From contig JBOFQB010000087.1 of NCBI GenBank assembly GCA_051660685.1, positions 1 to 5,189 of the forward strand: 5,189 nt of DNA. Reading direction: 5' to 3'. The stretch is from JAVBSX01 sp051660685. Lineage in GTDB: Bacteria > Planctomycetota > Planctomycetia > Pirellulales > Thermoguttaceae. Below are positions 1 to 5,189 of the stretch, piece after piece; within the stretch, counting starts at the first letter, position 1; every line of letters starts with the position of its first letter. Made by a program: the position numbers and the translations under genes. Under the pieces are notes generated by a model. That model worked only from the letters and a program-made list of their open reading frames with translations, did not search any database and was not told the origin of the DNA.

Positions 1-26
1 GGTAGTAACAAGTTGCACCTAAGTCC

Positions 27-53
27 CAACTCCGTCAGGAGTTGCGTTATGGT
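27..53 (-). repeat. Hairpin repeat unit, copy 1 (inverted)
   Basis: A perfect 7-bp stem with a 4-base loop (27-33 pairs with 38-44) is followed by the tag CGTTATGGT (45-53). That tag is the reverse complement of the ACCATAACG tag of copies 2 and 3, so this copy lies in the opposite orientation. Read on the - strand it is tag, then CAACTCC, loop TGAC, GGAGTTG. It looks like a small dispersed palindromic (REP-like) element. No U-tract follows, so it does not look like a terminator. Confidence 0.7.
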
Positions 54-70
54 CATTCCGACGTTTTTTT

Positions 71-96
71 ACCATAACGGAACCCCGACGGGGTTC
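71..96 (+). repeat. Hairpin repeat unit, copy 2
   Basis: The tag ACCATAACG (71-79) is followed directly by a perfect 7-bp stem with a 3-base loop: GAACCCC (80-86), GAC, GGGGTTC (90-96). The stem sequence differs from copy 1 at several places, but each change is matched on the other arm, so base pairing is kept. With copy 1 it forms a head-to-head pair around bases 54-70. Confidence 0.7.
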
Positions 97-120
97 AGGT
101 TTTGTTTTTGTCCCTTTTCT

Positions 121-146
121 ACCATAACGCAACCTCTACAAGGTTG
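121..146 (+). repeat. Hairpin repeat unit, copy 3
   Basis: The tag ACCATAACG (121-129) is followed by CAACCT (130-135), a 5-base loop, and AGGTTG (141-146). It is 50 bases downstream of copy 2 and in the same direction. The 6-bp stem again has its own paired sequence. Bases after it (GGGGAG) resemble those after copy 1 when that copy is read in the same direction. Confidence 0.65.
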
Positions 147-220
147 GGGAGAAACATTGTATTTTTGGTCATTGAAGGTTGTTTACATCTATTTTCAGGG
201 CAAATAACGTATGCAGACCC

Positions 221-300
221 TATTCCCCAACCCCTATCCCCCATTCCCCATTCCCCATTCCCCATTCCCCATTCCCCATTCCCTGTCCCCTATTCCCTAA
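221..300. repeat. CCCCATT heptamer tandem array
   Basis: Six perfect CCCCATT units run from 239 to 280. Degenerate units flank them on both sides: a TATTCCCC-like block at 221-238 and a CCCTGTCCCCTATTCCC-like block at 281-297. The - strand therefore has at least six evenly spaced runs of four G with 3-base linkers, a pattern able to form a G-quadruplex. The array resembles the short heptanucleotide repeats (STRR type) known from cyanobacterial intergenic DNA, though the neighbouring genes look planctomycetal. It lies about 215 bases before the pentapeptide gene and encodes nothing credible. Confidence 0.85.
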
Positions 301-514
301 TCTTCCTGACACGCTCACTTGGCCCGAAGAATCGGAATAATGAGTAAGGATTCTCAACGGGTCGGAATTATTTTCAAAAAAATTCATTTTTCGGTCACAA
401 CTCTTCCCCCAAAAGCGTAAAGGTGAATTACATTGTGGTTGTGCCGAGGTATGTACCCGGATAAACACAACACTTCAAAGCGACGTATTATGCCTAAAAC
501 GAAAGGACTATATC
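301..514 (+). other. Leader region of the pentapeptide gene
   Basis: This stretch has no supportable gene. It must hold the promoter of the gene starting at 515, but no convincing -35/-10 pair is visible. The best -10-like hexamer is TATTAT (486-491), without a good -35 at 16-18 bases. The ribosome binding site GAAAGGA (501-507) sits 7 bases before the ATG. A short A/T-rich dyad (GAATT...AATTC, about 364-384) is the only other structure seen. Confidence 0.4.
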
Positions 515-1294
515 ATGTTCAGGAACGTAAAACTCTCATGTTGTTCGTTGATCGCCCTTACAGCGGTCATTTTATTGTCCTCCTCTCATTCACTGAGTGC
601 AAAACTTTACACTCTCGGGGGAACTGTGATTGCGAAAACCAATCACTTACAACCAGAACCGGGGATGTATGCGCGGGGAATGAAGCTGACACTTGCCCAG
701 TTTGGAGGAGCTGATTTGGTTGAAGCCGATTTGAGCGGAACTGACTTGCGTCGCGCCAATTTTGCAGGAGCGAATCTTGAAGGAGCCAATCTGATCGGAG
801 CTGATTTGCGAGGAGCCAATTTTTCCGGGGCGAATCTGGACGGGGCTAACCTTTCCCGCGCTGATTTGCGAGGAGCGGTTGGTTTTCAAAGCGGTCGGGA
901 TACCATTTTGGCGAACACCCTATTTCCAAACGGTCAGATTCATGATTTGAACCTGATACAGGGTGAAACGTTGATGATCCGCAATTACGATGTTGTTCGT
1001 GATGAGCGTTACACTGGAATGATTACCTTGTGTGGAACGGTTCAGATCGACAACGGAACAATCGTTTTTGTTGTTGACAATCAGACGTGGAATTCCGTGA
1101 TAAAGATTGACAATGAAGTGAGTCCTGCGATTCAGAACCTTCGTGTTCATGTTGAAGCGGCACACCATTATGTTGACCCCGGTCAATCGCAAATGGAACC
1201 CTTTATGTGGGGTGATTTGTCGTCAATCACCAACGGAAATATCACTTACGCCAATACTTTCCAAGTGTCCGGGAATTATCTCGTGACCCGTTAA
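515..1294 (+). CDS. Secreted pentapeptide-repeat protein
   Basis: The product has 259 residues. Residues 1-29 look like a Sec signal peptide: a basic start (R3, K6), a hydrophobic core at about 11-21, and a likely cut after SLSA29. Residues 61-120 are twelve consecutive pentapeptide repeats of the A(D/N)LXX type with L or F at the centre, which should fold as a right-handed quadrilateral beta helix. Residues 121-259 are not repeats and contain FPNG (137-140), LMIRNY (153-158) and WNSVI (192-196). I recall this arrangement from short secreted planctomycetal proteins of unknown function. The start is set by GAAAGGA 7 bases upstream. The gene stands alone and ends in a strong terminator. The exact role is unknown; a cell-surface or periplasmic structural or binding protein is a guess. 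No catalytic motif, LPXTG signal or membrane anchor is seen after the signal peptide. Confidence 0.88.
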   Translation: MFRNVKLSCCSLIALTAVILLSSSHSLSAKLYTLGGTVIAKTNHLQPEPGMYARGMKLTLAQFGGADLVEADLSGTDLRRANFAGANLEGANLIGADLRGANFSGANLDGANLSRADLRGAVGFQSGRDTILANTLFPNGQIHDLNLIQGETLMIRNYDVVRDERYTGMITLCGTVQIDNGTIVFVVDNQTWNSVIKIDNEVSPAIQNLRVHVEAAHHYVDPGQSQMEPFMWGDLSSITNGNITYANTFQVSGNYLVTR

Positions 1295-1353
1295 TTGGTT
1301 TTGTTGGCGAAAAGGAATTGGTAAGACGGAAGACGTAGAACAACGGAAACCCC

Positions 1354-1410
1354 AAAGGGCCAAACAATGGAGATCATTGTTTGGCCCTTTATTCTTTTTC
1401 TTTTTTTTCC
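1354..1410 (+). terminator. Intrinsic terminator of the pentapeptide gene
   Basis: A perfect 16-bp stem (1354-1369 with 1375-1390) closes a 5-base loop GAGAT. It is followed by a T-rich tract (1391-1418) with a run of eight T at 1401-1408. The stem begins 60 bases after the stop codon at 1292-1294. On the - strand the same stem lies just past the end of the rubrerythrin gene, but there it is followed by GGGGTTTCC instead of a U-run, so it would be a weak terminator in that direction. Confidence 0.93.
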
Positions 1411-1416
1411 TCTTTT

Positions 1417-2166
1417 TTACCAATTTTCTTTTAGGATTTCAAACCATGCTTGAGGATGTTGGCAAGCGGGGCAAACTTGCGGGGCTGCAAGAGTCGGTTT
1501 TGACGTGACAAATCCGCAATTGCGGCAATACCAGAGTTGTTCGTTCTTCCGTTCAAAGAAATTCCCATTTTCAAGAGCCGCAAGAAGCCCGGCATAACGT
1601 TTTTCATGCTGTTTTTCGGCAAGGGCAATTGCGGTAAATGCGGCTGCAACATCGCGGAAACCTTCTTCTTTGGCGACTTCGGCGAATTGGGGGTAAATGA
1701 CATTCCATTCTTCATGTTCGCCCGCTGCTGCACCTTTGAGATTTTCGGCAGTCGAGAGAATCATACCAGCTGGAAAAGCGGCGGTAATTTCAAGCACACC
1801 TCCTTCAAGGAAGTTAAAGAAGCGTTTGGCATGTTCTTTTTCCTGATTTGCTGTTTCTTCGAACAAAGAGGCGATCTGCTCATAACCGTCTTTTCGTGCT
1901 TGAGACGCAAAAAAGGTGTATCGATTTCGCGCCTGAGATTCTCCAGCAAATGCTTTGAGAAGATTTTTTTCAGTTTCGGTTCCTTTGATTTTGGCCATAT
2001 TAGTTGTCCTTTCTGAATGGGAGGATGATGTACCTTGCATTGCGTAAAGGAGCGTGTCCTGCGAGAGCATGACCGCACCTAAACCCGCAACGCCGACTGC
2101 CGAATGAACGAGAAAATCACGTCGGTTCGGCTCTGCTTGTACTGCGTTAGGATTTTGTTTCTTCAT
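1417..2166 (-). CDS. rbr: Rubrerythrin with Tat-type leader
   Basis: The 249-residue product has a leader and a complete rubrerythrin. The leader (1-56) carries NRRDFLV at 14-20, a hydrophobic stretch AVGVAGLGAVML (23-34) and a possible cut after LYA (residue 42), typical of Tat export of folded metalloproteins. The core starts at M57. Counted from there, the ferritin-like diiron residues are E20, E53, H56, E94, E97, E128 and H131, and the C-terminal rubredoxin-like iron site is C158, C161, C176 and C179. The core of 193 residues matches the usual length of about 191. Rubrerythrins reduce hydrogen peroxide to water with electrons from rubredoxin or NAD(P)H in anaerobes. I chose the ATG at 2166 because it gives the full Tat leader and lies downstream of a good promoter (2297-2325). 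It lacks a clear ribosome binding site, whereas M57 has a strong one. Export, dual forms or cytosolic only are all possible. Confidence 0.92.
   Translation of the reverse strand: MKKQNPNAVQAEPNRRDFLVHSAVGVAGLGAVMLSQDTLLYAMQGTSSSHSERTTNMAKIKGTETEKNLLKAFAGESQARNRYTFFASQARKDGYEQIASLFEETANQEKEHAKRFFNFLEGGVLEITAAFPAGMILSTAENLKGAAAGEHEEWNVIYPQFAEVAKEEGFRDVAAAFTAIALAEKQHEKRYAGLLAALENGNFFERKNEQLWYCRNCGFVTSKPTLAAPQVCPACQHPQAWFEILKENW
1996..2013 (-). promoter_or_regulatory. Internal ribosome binding site and second start of rbr
   Basis: On the - strand GAAAGGA (2013-2007) stands 8 bases before an in-frame ATG (1998-1996). The protein from this ATG begins MAKIKGTETEKN and has 193 residues, the classical cytosolic rubrerythrin. 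The same GAAAGGA sequence precedes the pentapeptide gene at 7 bases, so it is probably a working site in this genome. No comparable site precedes the upstream ATG at 2166. Confidence 0.7.
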
Positions 2167-2265
2167 TGCAAGAGTGAACGGTTGCCCGTTTGGTAAAAGG
2201 GGGATACGAAAAGGCAAACAAGCGAGAGTGATTGGCGAGGACCGTTGAAGGATTCCAACGCCGAG

Positions 2266-2294
2266 TCGCAAGTCCAACCAACACCTCGCAAGTC
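2266..2294. promoter_or_regulatory. Direct repeat at the rbr transcription start
   Basis: TCGCAAGTC occurs at 2266-2274 and 2286-2294, exactly 20 bases apart (about two helix turns). The second copy lies over the expected transcription start (about 2290) of the rbr promoter. The core CGCAAG also occurs inverted as CTTGCG at 2316-2321, next to the -35 box. This placement would suit a repressor, but no known regulator is recognised. Confidence 0.3.
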
Positions 2295-2296
2295 GC

Positions 2297-2325
2297 ATTG
2301 TATACCAAAAGAAACCTTGCGTCAA
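2297..2325 (-). promoter_or_regulatory. Sigma-70-type promoter of rbr
   Basis: On the - strand TTGACG (2325-2320) and TACAAT (2302-2297) are separated by exactly 17 bases, close to the TTGACA-N17-TATAAT consensus. Transcription should start near 2290, giving a leader of about 125 bases before the ATG at 2166. In-frame ATGs further upstream (near 2298 and 2349) lie at or before this promoter and are unlikely starts. Confidence 0.65.
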
Positions 2326-2332
2326 GCATCCA

Positions 2333-2349
2333 TTGTGACATTGTAACAA
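2333..2349. promoter_or_regulatory. Operator-like dyad upstream of the rbr promoter
   Basis: TTGTGACATTGTAACAA is a 17-base palindrome around T2341 with a single mismatched pair. It can also be read as two near-identical octamers, ATTGTGAC and ATTGTAAC (2332-2347). It sits just upstream of the -35 box, at about -43 to -59 relative to the predicted start, where activators often bind. The regulator is not identified; it does not match the classical PerR, Rex or CRP sites. Confidence 0.4.
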
Positions 2350-2412
2350 AGAGGTCCGTTGCTAACAAGTTTGGTTTTGCGATTTGAATCGAGCCGAGTT
2401 GGACGGGATATG

Positions 2413-2496
2413 TTTTTACCACTAAAGACACGAAAGACACAAAAAACTGCATTTTGTGAGGTTTTCGTGACTTTTGTGATTTTCGTGGTTCAAAAA
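2413..2496. repeat. Palindromic repeat with 9-base period
   Basis: Two arms (2418-2446 and 2461-2489) are inverted copies of each other, matching at most positions, around a short centre at 2447-2460. T5 (2413-2417) and A5 (2492-2496) extend the pairing past a small bulge. Each arm is itself a degenerate tandem of a 9-base unit like ACACGAAAG. This type of CCACGAAAGACACGAAA-like palindrome is, as I recall, dispersed between genes in many bacterial genomes. It lies between the divergent rbr and esterase promoters and contains no credible gene. Confidence 0.65.
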
Positions 2497-2582
2497 TGAA
2501 AATTGCCCCTGTTCGCAAAACGTGTTAGCAGACAGATCAAAGAGGTTTTTTTCGGCAAATGGTTTTTTTCCGGCACTCTCTT

Positions 2583-2591
2583 TGTTATACT
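2583..2591 (+). promoter_or_regulatory. Extended -10 promoter of the esterase gene
   Basis: TGTTATACT has TG, one base, then TATACT, which fits an extended -10 element. There is no good -35, only a T-run at 2563-2569, and extended -10 promoters can work without one. Transcription would start near 2598, leaving about 85 bases before the ATG at 2683. Just upstream, GGTTTTTTTC(C)GGCA is repeated (2544-2557 and 2561-2575), as is TGTT(C/A)GCA (2510-2517 and 2523-2530). Confidence 0.45.
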
Positions 2592-2682
2592 GTCACCTCG
2601 TTGTCAACCTTGTTATTCGGGTATTCTGTCATACCGGACCCGTTTTGTCCCTTCTCCGCCCTTTTGTTTTCAGGAACACCCC

Positions 2683-4899
2683 ATGAAACCCTTTTTGTCC
2701 GCCCTCCTCACGTTTTTACTCGTTCTCTCTCTTCAAACCCTCTCTTTTGACAATGTTTTTTCCGCGATCCCGCAAGTCTATTCTGACGGAGAACAGACGG
2801 AAGATGCCCGAATTGGCAAAGTGAAAATGCTCGGCGGAAATTTTCCGTTTGTTCCCCCTCAATCAAAAGAAGATTGGGAAAAACGACGTGATTACCTTAA
2901 AACCCAGATTCTTCTCGCAAATGGACTTTGGCCGATTCCTGAGAAAACCGATCTAAAACCAATCGTTCATCATCCCGTCAAAAGAGACGGTTACACAGTC
3001 TTTGGCGTTATTCTCGAAGTTCTTCCCGGTTTTTACGCAACCGGAAGTCTTTATATTCCTGACAACATTCAGGGAAAAGTGCCGGGTGTTCTTTCACCTC
3101 ACGGACATTGGGCAAATGGTCGGTTTTACGAACAACCGGTTAAAGACTTTGAAAAAGACCTTGAACAAGGGGCCGAAAAATACACTCCAAGCGGGCAGTT
3201 CCCGATTCAGGCCCGTTGTGCAACCCTTGCCAAAATGGGCTGTGTCGTTTTTCTCTACGACATGATCGGTTATGCCGACAGTGTTCAGCTCACACATCGT
3301 CCCGGTTTTCGTGAAGAGATGAACGCAAAAGAAAATTGGGGCTTTTTCAGTCCTCAAGCGGAATTGAACCTGCAAAACATGATGGGGCTGCAAACATTGA
3401 CCTCACTCCGTATTCTGGACTGGTTTGCAACACGACCTGAAGTTGATCCGAATCGAATTGCAATAACCGGAGCAAGCGGGGGAGGAACGCAATCGTTTAT
3501 TCTTTCGGCAATTGACGACCGAATCGCCGTTGAATTTCCCGCTGTTATGGTTTCAACCGAGATGCAAGGAGGTTGTACTTGCGAAAATGCGCCCTATCTG
3601 CGAATCAATACCGGCAATGTCGAATTTGCAGCGACTTTTGTTCCGAAACCCCTTGGAATGACAGCAGCAGCGGACTGGACCGTCAGAATGGAAAAACGCG
3701 GTTTTCCCCAGTTAAAAGAGATTTATACACTCTATGATGCCCCGGAAAATGTCGCTCTTTTCCCCCATTTGGAGTTCGGTCATAATTACAATTTTGTGTC
3801 CCGAAAGGACATGTACGGTTTTATGAACAAACATCTCGGTTTGGGATGTGTACCTCAAGGGGAAAACGACGAATTTGAAGTTGCGTTTGAACCTTTGACC
3901 AAAGAAGAGGGAACGGTTTGGTTCGGCGATCATCCGAAACCGGACGGAAATCAGGTCGGGGATGTCTTTGAACGGAAACTGGTCCGCGAAATGACGGAAT
4001 CGTCGAAAAAGCAAATGGAATCACTTCGTCCGAAAAAAGGAGATGCCGAGTCATTCAAAAAGTTCAAAGACGTTGTTGGAAAAGCCGTTGAAATCATGAT
4101 CGGTCGAACATTGAGTGACATTCCAACCGAAAAAATGCACGTTATAGGTGCTGAACCGGAAATCGGCGATTTCGGCTCTTTCATCCGAACTCGATTCGTC
4201 AACAATGCGTTTAAGGAAGAAGTCCCCGTCCTTGTCCTTCTCCCGAAAAACGGTTTGCCGGAAAAACCAACCCTTGTCATTTTCGTCACTCCCAACGGAA
4301 AACAAGATTGTTGGGATACAAACGGTCAACTGATTCCGGCTGTTCAGGAACAACTTGATGCTGGAAAAGTCGTTCTCGCAGTTGATCTGTTAGGACAAGG
4401 TGAATCGACGCGAGATGGTAAGGTGCTTGAAACGGCTGAAATCTTCGGTTATGACAAAGGACAGGAACCTTGGCAACGGGCCCTTGCGTACACTTACGGT
4501 TACAATCATCCTCTTTTTGCGAAGAGGGTTCACGACATTCTCTCGGTCGTTGCCGGAATCATGGACTACACGGATTCTGTTGGAGTGAAGGATTATGTGA
4601 TTGAACTGGTTGGATACAAGGGAGCGGGAACTTATGCGGCTGCTGCGCGGGCGGTTTCCGGGGACGCAATCAAGGAGTGTGTGATTGACACGAACGGTTT
4701 TCGATTTTTTGAGGCGGTTGAGGACCTGAATAATGCACAGATGCTCCCCGGCATTGTCAAATACGGTGATTTTCCTGCGTTGATTGCTCTTTCGGCCCCT
4801 TACAAAACGGTTGTACTGGGCGAGCAGGGTTCTACGCCCGAACTGGTCCAAGCGGCGTTCGAGTCTCTCGGGGCAACCCAAAACTTGACCGTTAAGTAG
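2683..4899 (+). CDS. Secreted two-domain alpha/beta-hydrolase, acetyl-xylan-esterase-like
   Basis: The 738-residue product starts with a Sec signal peptide (K2, hydrophobic core 4-21, likely cut after FSA28), so it acts outside the cytoplasm. The first half (about 60-390) is a complete hydrolase: SPHGHW (138-143, probable oxyanion region), LYDMIGYADS (191-200), the nucleophile elbow GASGGG with S265, GGCTCEN (296-302), and EFGHNYN with the likely catalytic H367. The acid is not certain; D352 is a candidate. The second half (about 510-738) repeats the fold's early strands (TPNGKQDCW 536-544, AVDLLGQGES 566-575), but its elbow reads GYKGAG with K646 in place of serine, and no histidine follows. 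This pattern fits large planctomycetal esterases annotated as acetyl xylan esterase or Abhydrolase_7-like. The substrate is not shown; removing acyl groups from plant or algal polysaccharides is an inference. The start is backed by AGGAA (2672-2676) 6 bases upstream and by a promoter inside the longer open frame. The gene appears to be single. Confidence 0.85.
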   Translation: MKPFLSALLTFLLVLSLQTLSFDNVFSAIPQVYSDGEQTEDARIGKVKMLGGNFPFVPPQSKEDWEKRRDYLKTQILLANGLWPIPEKTDLKPIVHHPVKRDGYTVFGVILEVLPGFYATGSLYIPDNIQGKVPGVLSPHGHWANGRFYEQPVKDFEKDLEQGAEKYTPSGQFPIQARCATLAKMGCVVFLYDMIGYADSVQLTHRPGFREEMNAKENWGFFSPQAELNLQNMMGLQTLTSLRILDWFATRPEVDPNRIAITGASGGGTQSFILSAIDDRIAVEFPAVMVSTEMQGGCTCENAPYLRINTGNVEFAATFVPKPLGMTAAADWTVRMEKRGFPQLKEIYTLYDAPENVALFPHLEFGHNYNFVSRKDMYGFMNKHLGLGCVPQGENDEFEVAFEPLTKEEGTVWFGDHPKPDGNQVGDVFERKLVREMTESSKKQMESLRPKKGDAESFKKFKDVVGKAVEIMIGRTLSDIPTEKMHVIGAEPEIGDFGSFIRTRFVNNAFKEEVPVLVLLPKNGLPEKPTLVIFVTPNGKQDCWDTNGQLIPAVQEQLDAGKVVLAVDLLGQGESTRDGKVLETAEIFGYDKGQEPWQRALAYTYGYNHPLFAKRVHDILSVVAGIMDYTDSVGVKDYVIELVGYKGAGTYAAAARAVSGDAIKECVIDTNGFRFFEAVEDLNNAQMLPGIVKYGDFPALIALSAPYKTVVLGEQGSTPELVQAAFESLGATQNLTVK

Positions 4900-5057
4900 C
4901 CGAGTTCGGTGATGAGGGCCGATTTTTCGCAGAATTTGGGCGTGTACGGTTGTGAACATTTGGGAGGGGGTCACTCTTTTTTTGGGGGGGGCCTCATCGA
5001 GGGCTAACGCATCAAAATACTGTTAATTTAGGAAGACATGTTGGCAAAATAGGAAAA
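4900..5057. other. Region downstream of the esterase, no gene
   Basis: No coding region is supported here. A weak 9-bp pairing (GATGAGGGCC at 4911-4920 with GGCCTCATC at 4990-4998, one bulged G) spans a 69-base loop. Homopolymers T7 (4977-4983) and G8 (4984-4991) lie next to each other, after a further G-rich run at 4962-4970. No convincing intrinsic terminator for the esterase is visible; the best is a 4-bp TCGG/CCGA stem (4906-4922) before five T. Confidence 0.35.
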
Positions 5058-5189
5058 ACAAAAGCCGGAAAGGAGGTGCGCAGCACTGTATTGACGGTCG
5101 TATTTTGGGACAACTGAGACAAATAGGAGGTTTGTTGACAAAAAAATGTCACAAACCGTCAGTACGCTGCGCTCCCTTCCGGCTGTTGT
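5058..5189. repeat. Long imperfect inverted repeat at the window end
   Basis: The left part (5058-5098) pairs with the right part (5155-5189). The blocks are 5058-5063 with 5184-5189 (one mismatch), 5064-5075 with 5172-5183 (one mismatch), 5079-5084 with 5166-5171 (perfect), and 5088-5098 with 5155-5165 (one G-T pair). The left arm has two extra 3-base insertions (5076-5078 and 5085-5087). The centre has its own hairpin, 5130-5140 with 5147-5156, around an A6 loop. It could be a MITE-like element, a structured RNA or a large palindromic intergenic repeat. Pairing reaches the last base, so the element may continue beyond the window. Confidence 0.7.

Noticed and set aside
13..468. Short open frames over the hairpins and the heptamer array.
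   Set aside because: They are translations of repeats with low-complexity products and no ribosome binding sites, on both strands.
2167..2349. Longer rubrerythrin reading frame starting at 2349.
   Set aside because: That start lies upstream of the promoter at 2297-2325, and the extra residues look like translated non-coding DNA without any family similarity.
2503..2682. Upstream extension of the esterase by 60 codons from ATG 2503.
   Set aside because: It would bury the signal peptide inside the protein, and it contains the extended -10 promoter at 2583-2591. The ATG at 2683 has its own ribosome binding site and signal peptide.
4906..4927. Small stem TCGG/CCGA followed by five T as the esterase terminator.
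   Set aside because: A 4-bp stem with a 9-base loop is too weak to call.
4390..4974. 194-codon open frame on the - strand.
   Set aside because: It is antisense to the esterase, whose motifs and codon pattern are clear, and its product shows no recognisable domain.
5146..5189. Possible start of a gene running off the right edge (ATG at 5146, frame MSQTVSTLRSLPAV), with AGGAGGT at 5125-5131.
   Set aside because: The spacing to the ATG is 14 bases, too long for a good ribosome binding site, and the whole frame lies in the right arm of the inverted repeat. The product is not recognised and only 14 codons are visible.
5058..5189. Integron attC site.
   Set aside because: The imperfect palindrome with one-sided extra bases is suggestive, but the ends lack the RYYYAAC and GTTRRRY core boxes and no integron cassette or integrase is seen.

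Overview
The window carries three genes on both strands, separated by repeat-rich intergenic DNA. The layout is a secreted pentapeptide-repeat protein (+, 515-1294), converging on a rubrerythrin (-, 1417-2166), which is divergent from a large secreted alpha/beta-hydrolase of the acetyl-xylan-esterase-like type (+, 2683-4899). No RNA gene, CRISPR array, transposase or phage gene was found. The protein types suggest a bacterium of the Planctomycetota or wider PVC group: a long esterase with GASGGG, GGCTCEN and GHNYN motifs, and a short pentapeptide protein with an FPNG...LMIRNY C-terminal part. This placement rests on remembered families, not on a search.

Region by region: bases 1-150 hold three copies of a small hairpin repeat (a 9-base tag plus a 17-18 base palindrome). 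Bases 221-300 hold a CCCCATT heptamer array, G-rich on the - strand. Bases 301-514 are the leader of the pentapeptide gene. A perfect 16-bp stem and T-tract (1354-1410) ends that gene just past the convergent 3' end of the rubrerythrin. The 516-base divergent spacer (2167-2682) holds a good sigma-70-type promoter for the rubrerythrin with operator-like repeats around it, a palindromic dispersed-type repeat with a 9-base internal period, and an extended -10 promoter for the esterase. After the esterase, the last 130 bases form a long imperfect inverted repeat that runs to the window edge.

The genes do not form an operon, and each seems to have its own signals. All three can make products that leave the cytoplasm: two have Sec-type signal peptides and the rubrerythrin has a Tat leader. 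The most interesting point is the rubrerythrin, which has an in-frame Tat-type leader (start 2166) followed by a strong internal ribosome binding site at the classical cytosolic start (1998). It could therefore be made in an exported and a cytosolic form. The inverted repeats, the covarying hairpins and the second, apparently non-catalytic half of the esterase are also worth a look. Nothing here proves a new multi-gene system.
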